Shown: positions 8,193-18,800 of the stretch, one piece after another
Layout: each line of letters begins with the position of its first letter
How positions within the stretch are numbered: the first letter of the stretch is position 1
Assembly (NCBI RefSeq): GCF_001434585.1
Contig: NZ_AZDB01000005.1
Coordinates: 34,119 to 98,118, forward strand
Direction: 5' to 3'
Origin: Companilactobacillus crustorum JCM 15951
Lineage (GTDB): Bacteria > Bacillota > Bacilli > Lactobacillales > Lactobacillaceae
Length of the DNA stretch: 64,000 nt
Made by a program: the position numbers and the translations under genes
The notes under the pieces: model-generated
Told to the model about the DNA's origin: nothing
Databases searched by the model: none
The model's input: only the letters and a program-made list of their open reading frames with translations

Positions 8193-9235
8193 AGTTTTAA
8201 ATTACGCTGTTTAATATAGTTTACCAAGCTTTCATCTAAAACGATGGGAGCTTTTTTGATGTCATTAATATTTTTAGCTCCAATAGCAGCCATAATTAGT
8301 TGCAATTGTTGAATAAATTTCTCGAAGAAAGTTTCGGTTTCACTCAAGGAGCTTTTTTGCAGATGATGAAGAACTAAGCCGGACATTCCGACAGAGCTTG
8401 CTCCTAAACGAAGGGCCTTGATCACATCCATTGGGGTTCTGATGCCACCAGAAGCCAAAATGGTCATTTTGTTTTGATAAGGGCGAGATTCTAGAAGCGA
8501 TTCTACAGTCGAAAGTGACAACTGATCTAAATAAGATAAGTCTAAATCATGATTGCGAGCACTTTCAATTTGCGCAAAATTAGTTCCTCCAAAACCAGAA
8601 ATATCAACATAACGTACTCCCGCTTGATATAATTGACGCAAATTGATCTGAGAAATACCGAAACCAACTTCTTTAACAATAACTGGAACTGAAACATTTT
8701 TGACGATATCTTTTATATTGTCCAACCACATAAATTCTTGATCGCCTTCAGGCATGGCCAATTCTTGAAGAGCATTTAGATGGATCTGCAAAGCATTAGC
8801 TTTTATAAGATTTACTGCTTGTTGAGATTGTTGAGCGTTAGCCTTGGCAGAAACATTTGCAATAACGAATCCCTTTGGATTATTGCTTCGTAAAGTAGTG
8901 AAGGAAGCCTTCGTTTCTTCTGGCAAACGGAAATAAACACCCATTGAACCACTAGAAACGGGAATATTTAGTTTCTGAGCCAATTGAGCCAATTCGGTGT
9001 TAAAACGATCGGACTGTCTAGAGCCACCAGTAATGGCATTAAAATAGATTGGCAAAGCAACTTTAGTTCCTAAAAAATCAGTAGTTAAATCAATGTCATT
9101 TAATCTTAATTCTGGTAGGGCATCATGAAGTAAACGAATTTTGTCAAAATTTGCAAATGATTCGTCAGTAAAAAACTTTTCTGCTAAAAAAAGATGTTCA
9201 ACTTTGCGTTGAATTTGTGGATCTTGTTTAGGCAT
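8189..9235 (-). CDS. fni: Isopentenyl-diphosphate delta-isomerase, type II (FMN)
   Basis: Interconverts IPP and DMAPP, the last step of this mevalonate operon, using FMN and NADPH. TIM-barrel features are visible: the NAITGGS block near the N-terminus, VIVKEVGFG, the DISGFGGTNFAQIE loop and the phosphate-binding ASGGIRTPMDVIKAL and VGMSG segments. The ATG at 9235 (348 aa) is chosen because GGAGAA lies about 10 nt upstream; a TTG at 9253 would add six residues. It overlaps the end of pmk by 8 bp, which indicates translational coupling. Lactobacilli use this type II enzyme rather than Idi-1. Confidence 0.95.
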   Translation of the reverse strand: MPKQDPQIQRKVEHLFLAEKFFTDESFANFDKIRLLHDALPELRLNDIDLTTDFLGTKVALPIYFNAITGGSRQSDRFNTELAQLAQKLNIPVSSGSMGVYFRLPEETKASFTTLRSNNPKGFVIANVSAKANAQQSQQAVNLIKANALQIHLNALQELAMPEGDQEFMWLDNIKDIVKNVSVPVIVKEVGFGISQINLRQLYQAGVRYVDISGFGGTNFAQIESARNHDLDLSYLDQLSLSTVESLLESRPYQNKMTILASGGIRTPMDVIKALRLGASSVGMSGLVLHHLQKSSLSETETFFEKFIQQLQLIMAAIGAKNINDIKKAPIVLDESLVNYIKQRNLKL

Positions 9236-10307
9236 GGGCGATTGTTTCTCCAATTTTCAAAGTTAAAGGGGTAATCCCGACTTGTTGCCATTCTTTCTTT
9301 AATTCTGCAATATTAAGATTTTTATCGCTTAAAACAATACCGCAGTCGCCGCCACCAGCACCAGAAGTTTTGGCAGAGCCACCTAGTTTTTCAGCGATAT
9401 CGCAAAGCTTAGTTAATAATTCTGTTTCAATATGAACATCGCTAAATTCAGCTAGATCTGAAAGTAGTTCTCGATATTCACTAAAGACTTTTTTTATAAG
9501 GACTGAATTATTATCTTTAAAACCAGTAATTAAATGTTCAACATTTTTACGACTGGCACGTAAGAAATTCTGATACTTTTCGACCTTTTGAGCCTTTGTC
9601 AAAGCAATTCGATCAACTAAAATTGATGTCGAGGCAGGAGAGCCTGTCCAACCAACCGTTAATTCTAAGTCTTTTGGCAACTGTAAACTTTGAATCTTTA
9701 ATTCTGGCCAATTGAGTGCCAAAATTTCAGTGATACTATGATTTCTGATCATGTTAAAGATCCAGTTACGGTCAGGAGAATAGTAGGCGACAATACCACC
9801 AAACGCACTGGCAGCAATATCTCCTAAACTACCATTCCCTTGAACGGATAAATGAGAAATGGCTGATATTTTATAAATATCCATGGCAGATAAACCTAAG
9901 TGATAGAAATCGCCTAAAGTTTTAACAACAGCAACGGTTACGGCTGCTGAAGATCCTAAACCATATTTCTTGCCATCTTTTGAATCTAACTCACTAGTAA
10001 CTAATAAATCGTAGTAATTTAATTTAACGTCTCGTTCTAGAGCGTACTTTTCTACGAATTGAATGGCTGCAAGAATATATTGTAATTGACTTTCAGAATC
10101 ATCAAAGACTAATTCTGTTCCTTGACGATTCCAATGGATCAATTCCTTATTGAGATTTTTCGACTGAATTGTTCCACCATTTTGCGTCTTATTAATTGTG
10201 ACCGTTACATATTTATTAACGGAAGTAAGAACAGCGGGAAAGCCAGTTTCAACAACAGCATATTCTCCAGCTAAATATAATTTTCCAGGTGCTTTTCCTG
10301 TAGACAA
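9228..10307 (-). CDS. mvaK2: Phosphomevalonate kinase
   Basis: GHMP kinase that phosphorylates 5-phosphomevalonate to the diphosphate. The 359-aa protein begins with APGKLYLAGEYAVVETGFPA (motif 1). The ATP-binding KYGLGSSAAVTVAVV (motif 2) is near residue 113, and motif 3 is the late SGAGGGDCG. A TTG start with AAGG upstream is used. Third gene of the mvk-mvaD-pmk-fni operon; it starts 24 bp after mvaD. Ser/Gly spacing of motif 2 and the operon position separate it from mevalonate kinase. Confidence 0.94.
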   Translation of the reverse strand: MSTGKAPGKLYLAGEYAVVETGFPAVLTSVNKYVTVTINKTQNGGTIQSKNLNKELIHWNRQGTELVFDDSESQLQYILAAIQFVEKYALERDVKLNYYDLLVTSELDSKDGKKYGLGSSAAVTVAVVKTLGDFYHLGLSAMDIYKISAISHLSVQGNGSLGDIAASAFGGIVAYYSPDRNWIFNMIRNHSITEILALNWPELKIQSLQLPKDLELTVGWTGSPASTSILVDRIALTKAQKVEKYQNFLRASRKNVEHLITGFKDNNSVLIKKVFSEYRELLSDLAEFSDVHIETELLTKLCDIAEKLGGSAKTSGAGGGDCGIVLSDKNLNIAELKKEWQQVGITPLTLKIGETIAHA

Positions 10308-10331
10308 AATATCATACCTTTCAATTTATAA

Positions 10332-11297
10332 TCAGATGTATTGGATGCCAGAGCCGATATTGGCAACGACGGTTGTTACATTTGATAATTGTTGTTTAAT
10401 GCATGTTTGAACCTTTGGCAGTGATTCTTTCGTACATATTATTTTAACATTAGGACCGGCATCAATTGTAGCATACGCTAGAATACCCTTTTGACGCATT
10501 TCTTTGATCAATTGGATAATTTGAATTGTTTCTGGTTCAAAATATGTAAACGAAGGATCAGCCGAAAGAGTCAAAGCATGCATCGACATTGCGTTGTGTT
10601 CGGAAATTTCACCAATTTTTTGAACATCTTTTTGAGCAATTGCTTGCTTAATTTCTTCTATCTCTGAAGCTACTAGTGTAACCCAATTAGAATAAAAAGG
10701 GGAGCTTTTTACGCTATTTTCCATTCCAGTGGTGGAAGAAATCTTTTTAGTGCTTTTGTTTATTACGACCGACAATAACGATAAATCAATTTCTGGGTGT
10801 TCGTCAATGGGCACAGCAAAAGAGGATTCGTTATCAGTTCCAGCCTCCCATTCTACAAAGCCACCGTAGATGGAACGACTAGCTGATCCCGAACCGTTTC
10901 GAGCCAAAATTGATAATTCACGTCGGGTTAAATTTAATTGCTTAGTTTCATTGATAGCTGCAGCTAAAGCAGCAAAACCAGATGCTGAAGAAGCAAAACC
11001 GGCTGAAGTAGGAACGTGGTTGATGCTATTAATTTGAAAATGATCTTTAAATGAATAAAATTTTCGAACTGTATCTAGATAATTCAAAATTCGCTTATTC
11101 TGAGAATCATTAAGCAACTGCTCATTTAGATATACAACATCATGATCTTCATTAATAATAGTAGCTGTAGTATCCGTATAAAAACGATCCAGGGTCAATG
11201 ACAAACTATTTGTATAAGGCAATTTAAGTTGTTTGTTTTTTTTACCCCAATATTTAATTAAAGCAATATTAGTATAAGCCCGTGCTGTTCTAGTCAA
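10332..11297 (-). CDS. mvaD: Diphosphomevalonate decarboxylase
   Basis: ATP-dependent decarboxylation of mevalonate diphosphate to isopentenyl diphosphate. The 321-aa GHMP-fold protein starts ARAYTNIALIKYWGK, the family hallmark, then has NSLSLTL, the VPTSAGFASSASGFAAL ATP loop, and the late IDAGPNVK with the catalytic Asp. The TTG start at 11297 lies just behind GGAGG. It overlaps the mvk stop by 8 bp, so the two are translationally coupled. Confidence 0.96.
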   Translation of the reverse strand: MTRTARAYTNIALIKYWGKKNKQLKLPYTNSLSLTLDRFYTDTTATIINEDHDVVYLNEQLLNDSQNKRILNYLDTVRKFYSFKDHFQINSINHVPTSAGFASSASGFAALAAAINETKQLNLTRRELSILARNGSGSASRSIYGGFVEWEAGTDNESSFAVPIDEHPEIDLSLLSVVINKSTKKISSTTGMENSVKSSPFYSNWVTLVASEIEEIKQAIAQKDVQKIGEISEHNAMSMHALTLSADPSFTYFEPETIQIIQLIKEMRQKGILAYATIDAGPNVKIICTKESLPKVQTCIKQQLSNVTTVVANIGSGIQYI

Positions 11298-12240
11298 AAT
11301 CTGAATCCTCCGAATAGATTGATAGTGGTTGAATCCATGTCTGTTGTGCTCCTGCTTTGGTTAAAGCCTTTTGAATCATTTGCGCATTTTTTAAATTACG
11401 AGCCAAACAGATAATACAGCCGCCACGACCTCCGCCAGTAATTTTACTGCCAAGAGAGCCAGCATGATTAGCGGCGTCTATTAGTTTATCAGTCTTAGGA
11501 ATTGCAAGGTTTAATTTGGTCAAAACCTCATTAGCTAAAGTAAACACTAGCCCTAATTGTTTTAGATTTCCCTGAACTAAATAGTTGCTAGCTTTTGAAG
11601 CGTAATCGCCTAATTGTTTTAAGTAAGCACCAGTTTTAGCTTGGTCGCTTTCATACATTTTTCTAACATCAGCGACGGTTTCTTTTGTTTTACCTTTGAC
11701 ACCAGAATCGGCGATAACAATGAAGCCGTCTGAATTGAAAGTAAAGTGACTGGGAGCTTCATTGCTACCGAATTGAATAGGGTATTCTGAACTGACAGTT
11801 AAAGCGTCTAAGCCACTTGCTTTGCCATGAGTAATTGTTTCTGATTTATTAACGTAATTGATCAATGTCTGATGATCTAATTCGTGTTTAAAAAAATCAA
11901 AGAAGGCTCGAGTTATGGCAGCGGCAATGGCAGCTGATGAGCCCATGCCTCGTTCAATTGGCAGACCACTATCGATACTGATAGTATATTTCACATTTTG
12001 TAGATTCAATTCTTTATCTAATAGATCAATTAAATATTTCACGCCAGATAAAGCATCTGGGATTTGATCGATTTTTCCAGCATAGTACTTGGAAATTAAA
12101 GAATTTTCATGACTCTGTTTCATTTTGACAATCACGGGCGTACTAAGTAGGGGGATAGCAAAAGCTGGGTAGCCATAAACTACTGCATGTTCTCCCATAA
12201 TAATAGTTTTTCCATGACTTTTTCCGATTCCTTTAAGCAC
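11290..12240 (-). CDS. mvk: Mevalonate kinase
   Basis: First kinase of the mevalonate route (mevalonate to 5-phosphomevalonate). GHMP features are GKTIIMGEHAVVYGYPA at the N-terminus, ERGMGSSAAIAAAI (ATP loop) and KITGGGRGGCII near the end. The GTG at 12240 (316 aa) is chosen because GAGGTG lies 6 nt upstream; another GTG three codons earlier overlaps that site. It is the first gene of the four-gene operon and divergent from addB with about 100 bp between them. HMG-CoA synthase and reductase are not in this window. Confidence 0.95.
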   Translation of the reverse strand: MLKGIGKSHGKTIIMGEHAVVYGYPAFAIPLLSTPVIVKMKQSHENSLISKYYAGKIDQIPDALSGVKYLIDLLDKELNLQNVKYTISIDSGLPIERGMGSSAAIAAAITRAFFDFFKHELDHQTLINYVNKSETITHGKASGLDALTVSSEYPIQFGSNEAPSHFTFNSDGFIVIADSGVKGKTKETVADVRKMYESDQAKTGAYLKQLGDYASKASNYLVQGNLKQLGLVFTLANEVLTKLNLAIPKTDKLIDAANHAGSLGSKITGGGRGGCIICLARNLKNAQMIQKALTKAGAQQTWIQPLSIYSEDSDFD

Positions 12241-12343
12241 AATGCTCACCTCAATTTCTCTAAGTCTTTATTTTATACATCTATTGAGATGATTTCCACT
12301 TTACGACAACTAACTATGATAAAATTTTTGCGGGTGAATAAAA

Positions 12344-15300
12344 ATGACATTAAATTTTGTATTAGGAAAGAACCAATTTGATCATCATAAAAAGATGATG
12401 GAACTATTCCATGAGGACTTAAAGAAAGACCCCCAAGGACAATTTTTCTTTCTAGTACCAAACCATATTAAATTTGAATCAGAAGTAAATATTCTTAAAT
12501 CATTTGAAAAAGATAATGACTCCTTGATCGCCACGAATAATGTACAAACTTTTTCCTTTTCACGATTAGCATGGTACTTTTTGCGTGACAGTAGCGATTA
12601 TAATTTAGAAACCTTAACACAAACTAAATCAGCCATGTTATTGAAAGAAATTATTCAAAAAAACCAGTCTCATTTGAAGATCTTTTCAGGAATGATCAAT
12701 AAACCTGGCTTCTTAGATCAAATGATTTCTCAGTTTGATGAATTTTTAAACGGTCAAGTCCAGCCTGATGATATTGAAGCAGTATTGAATACCAATGGCC
12801 AAGATGTTTTTGCCGATAAAATCAAAGAACTTAATTTAATTTATAGTGCCTATTTGGAACAAATTCAAAATTATAATACTAATGATTTTCAATTGAATTC
12901 TTTGGCAGATTTTCTCAATAAAAAAATCAAAACTAATCAATATCATTTTTATATTGAAGGTTTTTCATCATTTACGGCTACGGAATTAAATTTAGTTAAA
13001 GCAATGATCATGAATTGTTTTGATTTAAATGTTTCTTTAGTTCTGGAACAACCAGCTTTGAAGGCTAACGATGATACAGAATTCTTTTATCGTTCAACAG
13101 CTACTTATCAGCAACTGCATGATTTTGCTAAGAGTCAAAAAATTATTACTCGTAACTATTTTGCACAGGATTTACGAGTCAGTGAAGATTTAGTTAAATT
13201 AGAAGATTATTGGATTCAATCGAGTGGGGTTGAACCAATCACAAAAAGCATTCTAGATAATAATCGTACGATTCAAATTTGGAAATGTACGGATAAGCAA
13301 ACTGAAGTATCGGCGGTTAGTTCCTACATTCGTCAGATGGTGGCGCGTCAAGGCTATCGTTATAAAGATTTTTTGATTCTGGCACGTAATCTTTCAGAAT
13401 ACAGTTCGTTTATCGAATCATTTATGGAAAATAATGAAGTTCCATACTTTATAGATTTGCAAAAGAAGATGGCCAATCATCCCTTCAAGCGTTTATTGGA
13501 TTTATTATTTGATGTATATAACAAGGGAATGCAAGAGGATGATGTCATCAGTTTGCTACGGACTGAACTATTGATTCCTGATGATTTCAAAGATGATCTA
13601 GCTAGTTTTCGAGAGGCAGTTGATTTAACTGAAAATTATGTTTTGGCTAATGGGATTGGCAAGAAAAGTTGGCTGGGTAAAAAATTTCAGCCAACGGTTA
13701 AATTGGACGATAAAGTAGATCAGATCAAGATTCATGAATATCAGCAAATTAATATTATTAAGTCCTATGTAAAGAATTTATATGGACAGTTGGATAAATT
13801 TTTAAATGGCAGCCATAATTCTCTGGATAGTGCCAGTTTCTTATATGACTTTTTAACAAGAAATCATGTTTTTGAAATTCTTTTAACTTGGCAAAAACAA
13901 GCTACAGAACAAAAGAATTTAACTTTAGCTAACCAGCCGGAACAGATTGTCAGTTTGTTCAATCAAATTTTGGATGAATATATTACCGTTTTTGGAGAAA
14001 AAGAATTTGATGCGGCAGATTTTATTAGTATCCTAGATGCTGCTTTTGAAAATGCTACTTATTCTCAAATTCCTTCAACACTTGATGCAGTAAGTATTTC
14101 TGAAATTGGGATGATTCAGCCGAATAATCGAAAGATTACTCTTATTTTAGGGGCTACTACAGCAAATATGCCTGGAACGACTGTTTCTAATAATTTAGTT
14201 ACTGATGATGAACGAGGTTTTTTAAATGAAAATTTAACTGATGGCAAATATTTAAAAGAGTCAGATGAAGTAGTTAATAATTCTGAGCCATTTTTGCATG
14301 ATATTACTTTTACTTCTAGTACTGAACGATTAATTTTTACCTATCCTAATTTATCTGAAGATAATAAACCTCAAGATTTATCTAATTATGTTAAAAGAAT
14401 CCAGGAACATTTTGGTTTAACGATTGAAGACAAACTTTTAAATCCCAATAGTGACGATCCAGACACTAATCACGTATTAAATTATATCGGCTCGAAAGCT
14501 TCAACTTTAAATTATTTGATCAGAGCATCTAGAGCGGCTTTAGATAAAAATGTTGGTCTTTCCAGTGCTTGGCAATATGTTCGTCAGCAATTAATAAATA
14601 AGCGACCAGAGAAAACTGATTTTGCTTTAAGTTCATTAGTTTATCAAAATAAGCCAATAGATTTGAAGCCAGAAACAGTTGATGCGTTGTATGGCAAAAA
14701 TATTAATGTTTCAATTTCACAACTAGAAACCTTTTATATGAATGAATACGAGTATTTTCTAAAATACGGCTTACGCTTATATCCACGCCAATTGTTTGAA
14801 ATAACGCCTGCACAGACCGGTTCGATTTTTCATGCGGTTTTAGATGGATTAGTGAAATACCTTAATAAGACAGGAAAAGAATTGACCAATTTTGAAGATA
14901 CTGAAATCTCCCAGTTAATAGCTGATCTGTTTGAGGAACAAGCTAGTCTACCAGAAAATAAAATTTTTAAATCATCTGCAAGAATGCTTTATATTTCGGA
15001 TAAGTTGAAGAGTACTTTAGTTCAATTAGTTAAAAATATGAAAATTCAATATAAACGTAATCGTTTTGTTCCTAAGCGTTCGGAAGTCACTTTTGGCAGA
15101 ATCAATAATCAGCAAGATTTACCAGGATTATCATATCCGATTCCAGGGGATCATTTGATTAATGTTCGTGGGAAAATCGATCGAATTGATGAAATGAATT
15201 TAAGCGACGAAGATCTGGCATACCTAGCAATTATTGATTATAAATCTAGTGAACGGAGATTTAATTTTTCGCAATTCTTAGATGGAATTACTATGCAAAT

Positions 15301-15847
15301 GCCGACTTATATCCAAAGTTTGAGTGATAATTTGGAAATGTTTAAACCAGCCGATAAAGAAGTAAAAATTGGTGGAGCTTTGTATGAACATATTGTTAAT
15401 CCTTTTATTCGTTTAACAAAAAAGAATACGCCGGTAGAGCAGCAGATTCTTAGCAAATTTAAATTACAAGGGATTTTACTGGATGATGAGGATTTGCTGA
15501 ATAATTTTGATACGGAAGCTAGAACAACTAAGCAAACGCGTGCTTCACGTTCGCCGGTGGTAAGTTTTGGTAAAAATGATGTGATTTCTGATGAGGATTT
15601 GTTTAAAATCCTGAATTATAATCGACATTTGATCACTCAAGCTGGTGAAAAAATTTATTCCGGAAAGTTAGCTTTAAATCCATATCTTTATCAAAAGATT
15701 ACCGGATTGCAATATAGCGATTATCGTCCAATTTTTGAATTTGATGCTATGCTTCCAGAAAATGAATACCACGACATAATTAACTACAACAAAGAAGATG
15801 TCTTAGAAAAGATTGGTGAAATATTAGAGGAGGAAAATAATGACTAA
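12344..15847 (+). CDS. rexB: ATP-dependent helicase/nuclease subunit B (AddB/RexB)
   Basis: Partner of AddA in double-strand-break end resection and chi recognition. The 1167-aa protein has a UvrD-like but inactivated N-terminal part and a C-terminal RecB-type nuclease, with GKIDRID and AIIDYKSSE (near residue 963) supplying acidic and lysine residues. The cysteine ligands of the Bacillus AddB iron-sulfur cluster are not seen; the matching region reads FYMNEYEYFLKYG, as in RexB-type proteins of Lactobacillales. The ATG follows a modest GGGTGA. It overlaps addA by 8 bp (shared AGGAGGAAAATAATGA), so translation is coupled. Confidence 0.95.
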   Translation: MTLNFVLGKNQFDHHKKMMELFHEDLKKDPQGQFFFLVPNHIKFESEVNILKSFEKDNDSLIATNNVQTFSFSRLAWYFLRDSSDYNLETLTQTKSAMLLKEIIQKNQSHLKIFSGMINKPGFLDQMISQFDEFLNGQVQPDDIEAVLNTNGQDVFADKIKELNLIYSAYLEQIQNYNTNDFQLNSLADFLNKKIKTNQYHFYIEGFSSFTATELNLVKAMIMNCFDLNVSLVLEQPALKANDDTEFFYRSTATYQQLHDFAKSQKIITRNYFAQDLRVSEDLVKLEDYWIQSSGVEPITKSILDNNRTIQIWKCTDKQTEVSAVSSYIRQMVARQGYRYKDFLILARNLSEYSSFIESFMENNEVPYFIDLQKKMANHPFKRLLDLLFDVYNKGMQEDDVISLLRTELLIPDDFKDDLASFREAVDLTENYVLANGIGKKSWLGKKFQPTVKLDDKVDQIKIHEYQQINIIKSYVKNLYGQLDKFLNGSHNSLDSASFLYDFLTRNHVFEILLTWQKQATEQKNLTLANQPEQIVSLFNQILDEYITVFGEKEFDAADFISILDAAFENATYSQIPSTLDAVSISEIGMIQPNNRKITLILGATTANMPGTTVSNNLVTDDERGFLNENLTDGKYLKESDEVVNNSEPFLHDITFTSSTERLIFTYPNLSEDNKPQDLSNYVKRIQEHFGLTIEDKLLNPNSDDPDTNHVLNYIGSKASTLNYLIRASRAALDKNVGLSSAWQYVRQQLINKRPEKTDFALSSLVYQNKPIDLKPETVDALYGKNINVSISQLETFYMNEYEYFLKYGLRLYPRQLFEITPAQTGSIFHAVLDGLVKYLNKTGKELTNFEDTEISQLIADLFEEQASLPENKIFKSSARMLYISDKLKSTLVQLVKNMKIQYKRNRFVPKRSEVTFGRINNQQDLPGLSYPIPGDHLINVRGKIDRIDEMNLSDEDLAYLAIIDYKSSERRFNFSQFLDGITMQMPTYIQSLSDNLEMFKPADKEVKIGGALYEHIVNPFIRLTKKNTPVEQQILSKFKLQGILLDDEDLLNNFDTEARTTKQTRASRSPVVSFGKNDVISDEDLFKILNYNRHLITQAGEKIYSGKLALNPYLYQKITGLQYSDYRPIFEFDAMLPENEYHDIINYNKEDVLEKIGEILEEENND

Positions 15848-18800
15848 GTGGACTGAAGATCAGGAAAAAGCCATCAACCATCGAGGACATGATATTTTAG
15901 TTTCTGCTGCTGCAGGTTCAGGTAAAACTACAATCTTAATTGAAAGAATTTTGCAGGAGTTAAAAAGCGATGAAGATATTGATAACTTATTAGTAGCCAC
16001 CTTTACCGATGCAGCTGCTCAGGAAATGAAAGATCGCCTTTTGCTAGCTTTAAAAGAGGCAGTTAATACTGCTACTGTTCCTGAACAGAAGAAAAAATTG
16101 CAAAAACAGATTTTCAGAGTTCCCATGGCTAATATCAGTACTTTACATGCCTTTTGCCTAAGCGTTATTAAAAAATTCTATTATGTTATTGATTTAGATC
16201 CTAATTTTCGCTTGCTGAGCGATGATACAGAAAAGTCAATTATCCAAGAACAGGCTTATGATAACGTTCGTGACGGTTATTACAGTAAAGATGATCCCGA
16301 TTTTATTAGACTGACCGATAACTTTACTAATGATCGATCTGATGATGGTCTTAAAGATATTATCTTTAAACTCTACGACTTCGCTATTACAAACGGCGAT
16401 ACTAAATTGTGGCTAGATAATTTGATTAAAGCTTATCAATTCACAGGCACTTTTTCAGACTCACAATTTTATCAAACAGAATTTTTGCCTCAAATTAAAC
16501 GTCGTTTAGAGGAAATGACGGAAAATGTTCAGCAAGGAATGGATATAGCTTTGCAAGATGAATTAGCTAGTTCATATCTTGATGTGTTTAAAGAAATTTC
16601 TGAAAAATTGGCGAAAATGAATGACTCTTTAATTGGTCAAAATTATGATGATATCAGAAATCATTTGATGAATTTTAAGCTAGAAGCTAAAAAAGTCACT
16701 CTAAAAAAGGCTGATAAAGAAGGAAAAGATACTTCTTTCTTAGACGATGCCAGTGAAATACGTAAGACTTTCAAAGCACAGTTGGATAGCTTAATAGAAG
16801 ATTATTTATTAAAACCTGAAACTGAAGTTGACGCCTCGCTGAAGGAAGCTCAAAAACTAATTGCTAAGCTAGTTGAGGTTGAATATAAGTTTATTGATAA
16901 ATTTCAAAGTTTGAAAACTAATAGTCATGTGCTCGATTTCAATGATTTGGAACATCGAGCGGTAGATATCCTTGAAGGCGAAGTCGATGGTCGAAAAATT
17001 GCTCAAGAATATTATCAACATAAGTTTCATGAGTTAATGATTGACGAGTATCAAGATGTCAATGCTATGCAGGACAAAATCATTGACCTTTTATCGTGTG
17101 AAACGAATCATCGCTTCATGGTGGGAGATATTAAGCAGTCAATCTATGGCTTTAGGCAGGCTGCTCCACGGTTATTTACCGAAAAATACGAAGCTTTTCA
17201 AAAAGATGATAATCCTAATGAGCTGATTCAATTATCAAAAAATTTCCGTTCATCAAAAGATGTTGATGATTTTGTTAATCAGATTTTTACCAGAATTTTT
17301 GATAAACGGATCGGCGATATTGATTATGATGATAATTCTAAATTGATTACGGGAACTGATTTTCCTGATACCGTTGATACAACGAATGAATTTGATGTTT
17401 ATATCGGCGACGATGAAGAAGAAATTTCTAAACGTCAAACATTGATTGGTGCAGCAGCGGAAAAAATTCAATCTTTGATGGACAATAATTTTCAAATTTA
17501 TGACAGTAAGATCAAAACAAACGATAAGTCCAAAAAAATACGTCCGTTAAAATATTCGGATATTGCAATTTTGGCAAGAACGCGTGATAACAATACTGAT
17601 ATAATCTCTTATTTTTCTAAGGTCAATATTCCGGTTATGGTTACTGACGCTCAAAATTATTTTCAAACAACCGAATTGCAGATTATGATGTCGATGCTTA
17701 ATATCGTCGATAATCCTTATCAAGATATTCCATTAGTTGCGGTTTTGAGGTCACCGATCGTGGGGATGAATGAGGAAGAATTAGCTGAGATTCGTTTGGT
17801 TGATAAGCGTAATACTTATTACACGGCATTAAATGAATATCTCAATTCTGAAAGTGCCAATGAACATATCAAAAATAAGCTCAAGTCATTTCTTTTACAG
17901 TTAGAAAGTTATCGAGATTTTGCTAATAAAAATAGCTTGGCTCGTTTAATTTGGAAAATTTATCAAGAAACTGGCATTTTGGAATATGTTTCAGGGATGC
18001 CTGGAGGAAAACAGCGAGCCGCTAATCTACATGCTCTTTATCAACGTGCCAGTGCTTATGAAGAGAATAATTACAAAGGCTTGCATCAATTTATTAGCTT
18101 TATTCAGCGAATGCAAGATCTTGACAAAGATCTTTCGCAACCTAATAGTATTGAAGCTAATGATGATACAGTCAAAGTTATGACAGTCCATGGTTCTAAG
18201 GGATTGGAATTTCCAATTGTAATTTATTTAGATATGGCAAAAGAATTTAATCTGATGGATGTTAATGCCAATACAGTTTTCGATGCTCAAAAGGGTATCG
18301 GGATTACGCTAGCTGACACTGACTCACGAGTAAAATATCGGACCATTCAACGAGGAATCATTAGTTATCAGAAGAAAATATCGACTGTTTCCGAAGAGAT
18401 GCGTTTGTTGTATGTAGCTTTAACTAGAGCTCGTCAGAAACTTATTATGCTAGGTTTTACTAAAAAAGAAGCTGACATTTATAAAGCTTGGGGCAACATT
18501 GAAATGCATCATGGTTTAATCAACGAGTCATCGCGGATGAAAGCTAATAGTTTTCAAAATTTAGTAGGAATTAGTACTTTAGCTGAAACTGATCAACCTG
18601 AGGCTTTTAATGATGACTGTCAGTTGAAATTCCAAATGATTCCAGCAACAACGGATAATATAAATCAAACGCAAACTGAACAAAAGAGTTTAGAAGATGT
18701 GGAACCTAGCGATCTCTTCAAAAAATCAGTCAATGATATTTTGGATTTGAAGTATAAATATCAAGATTCAGTTGAAACTACGGCTTACCAATCTGTTTCG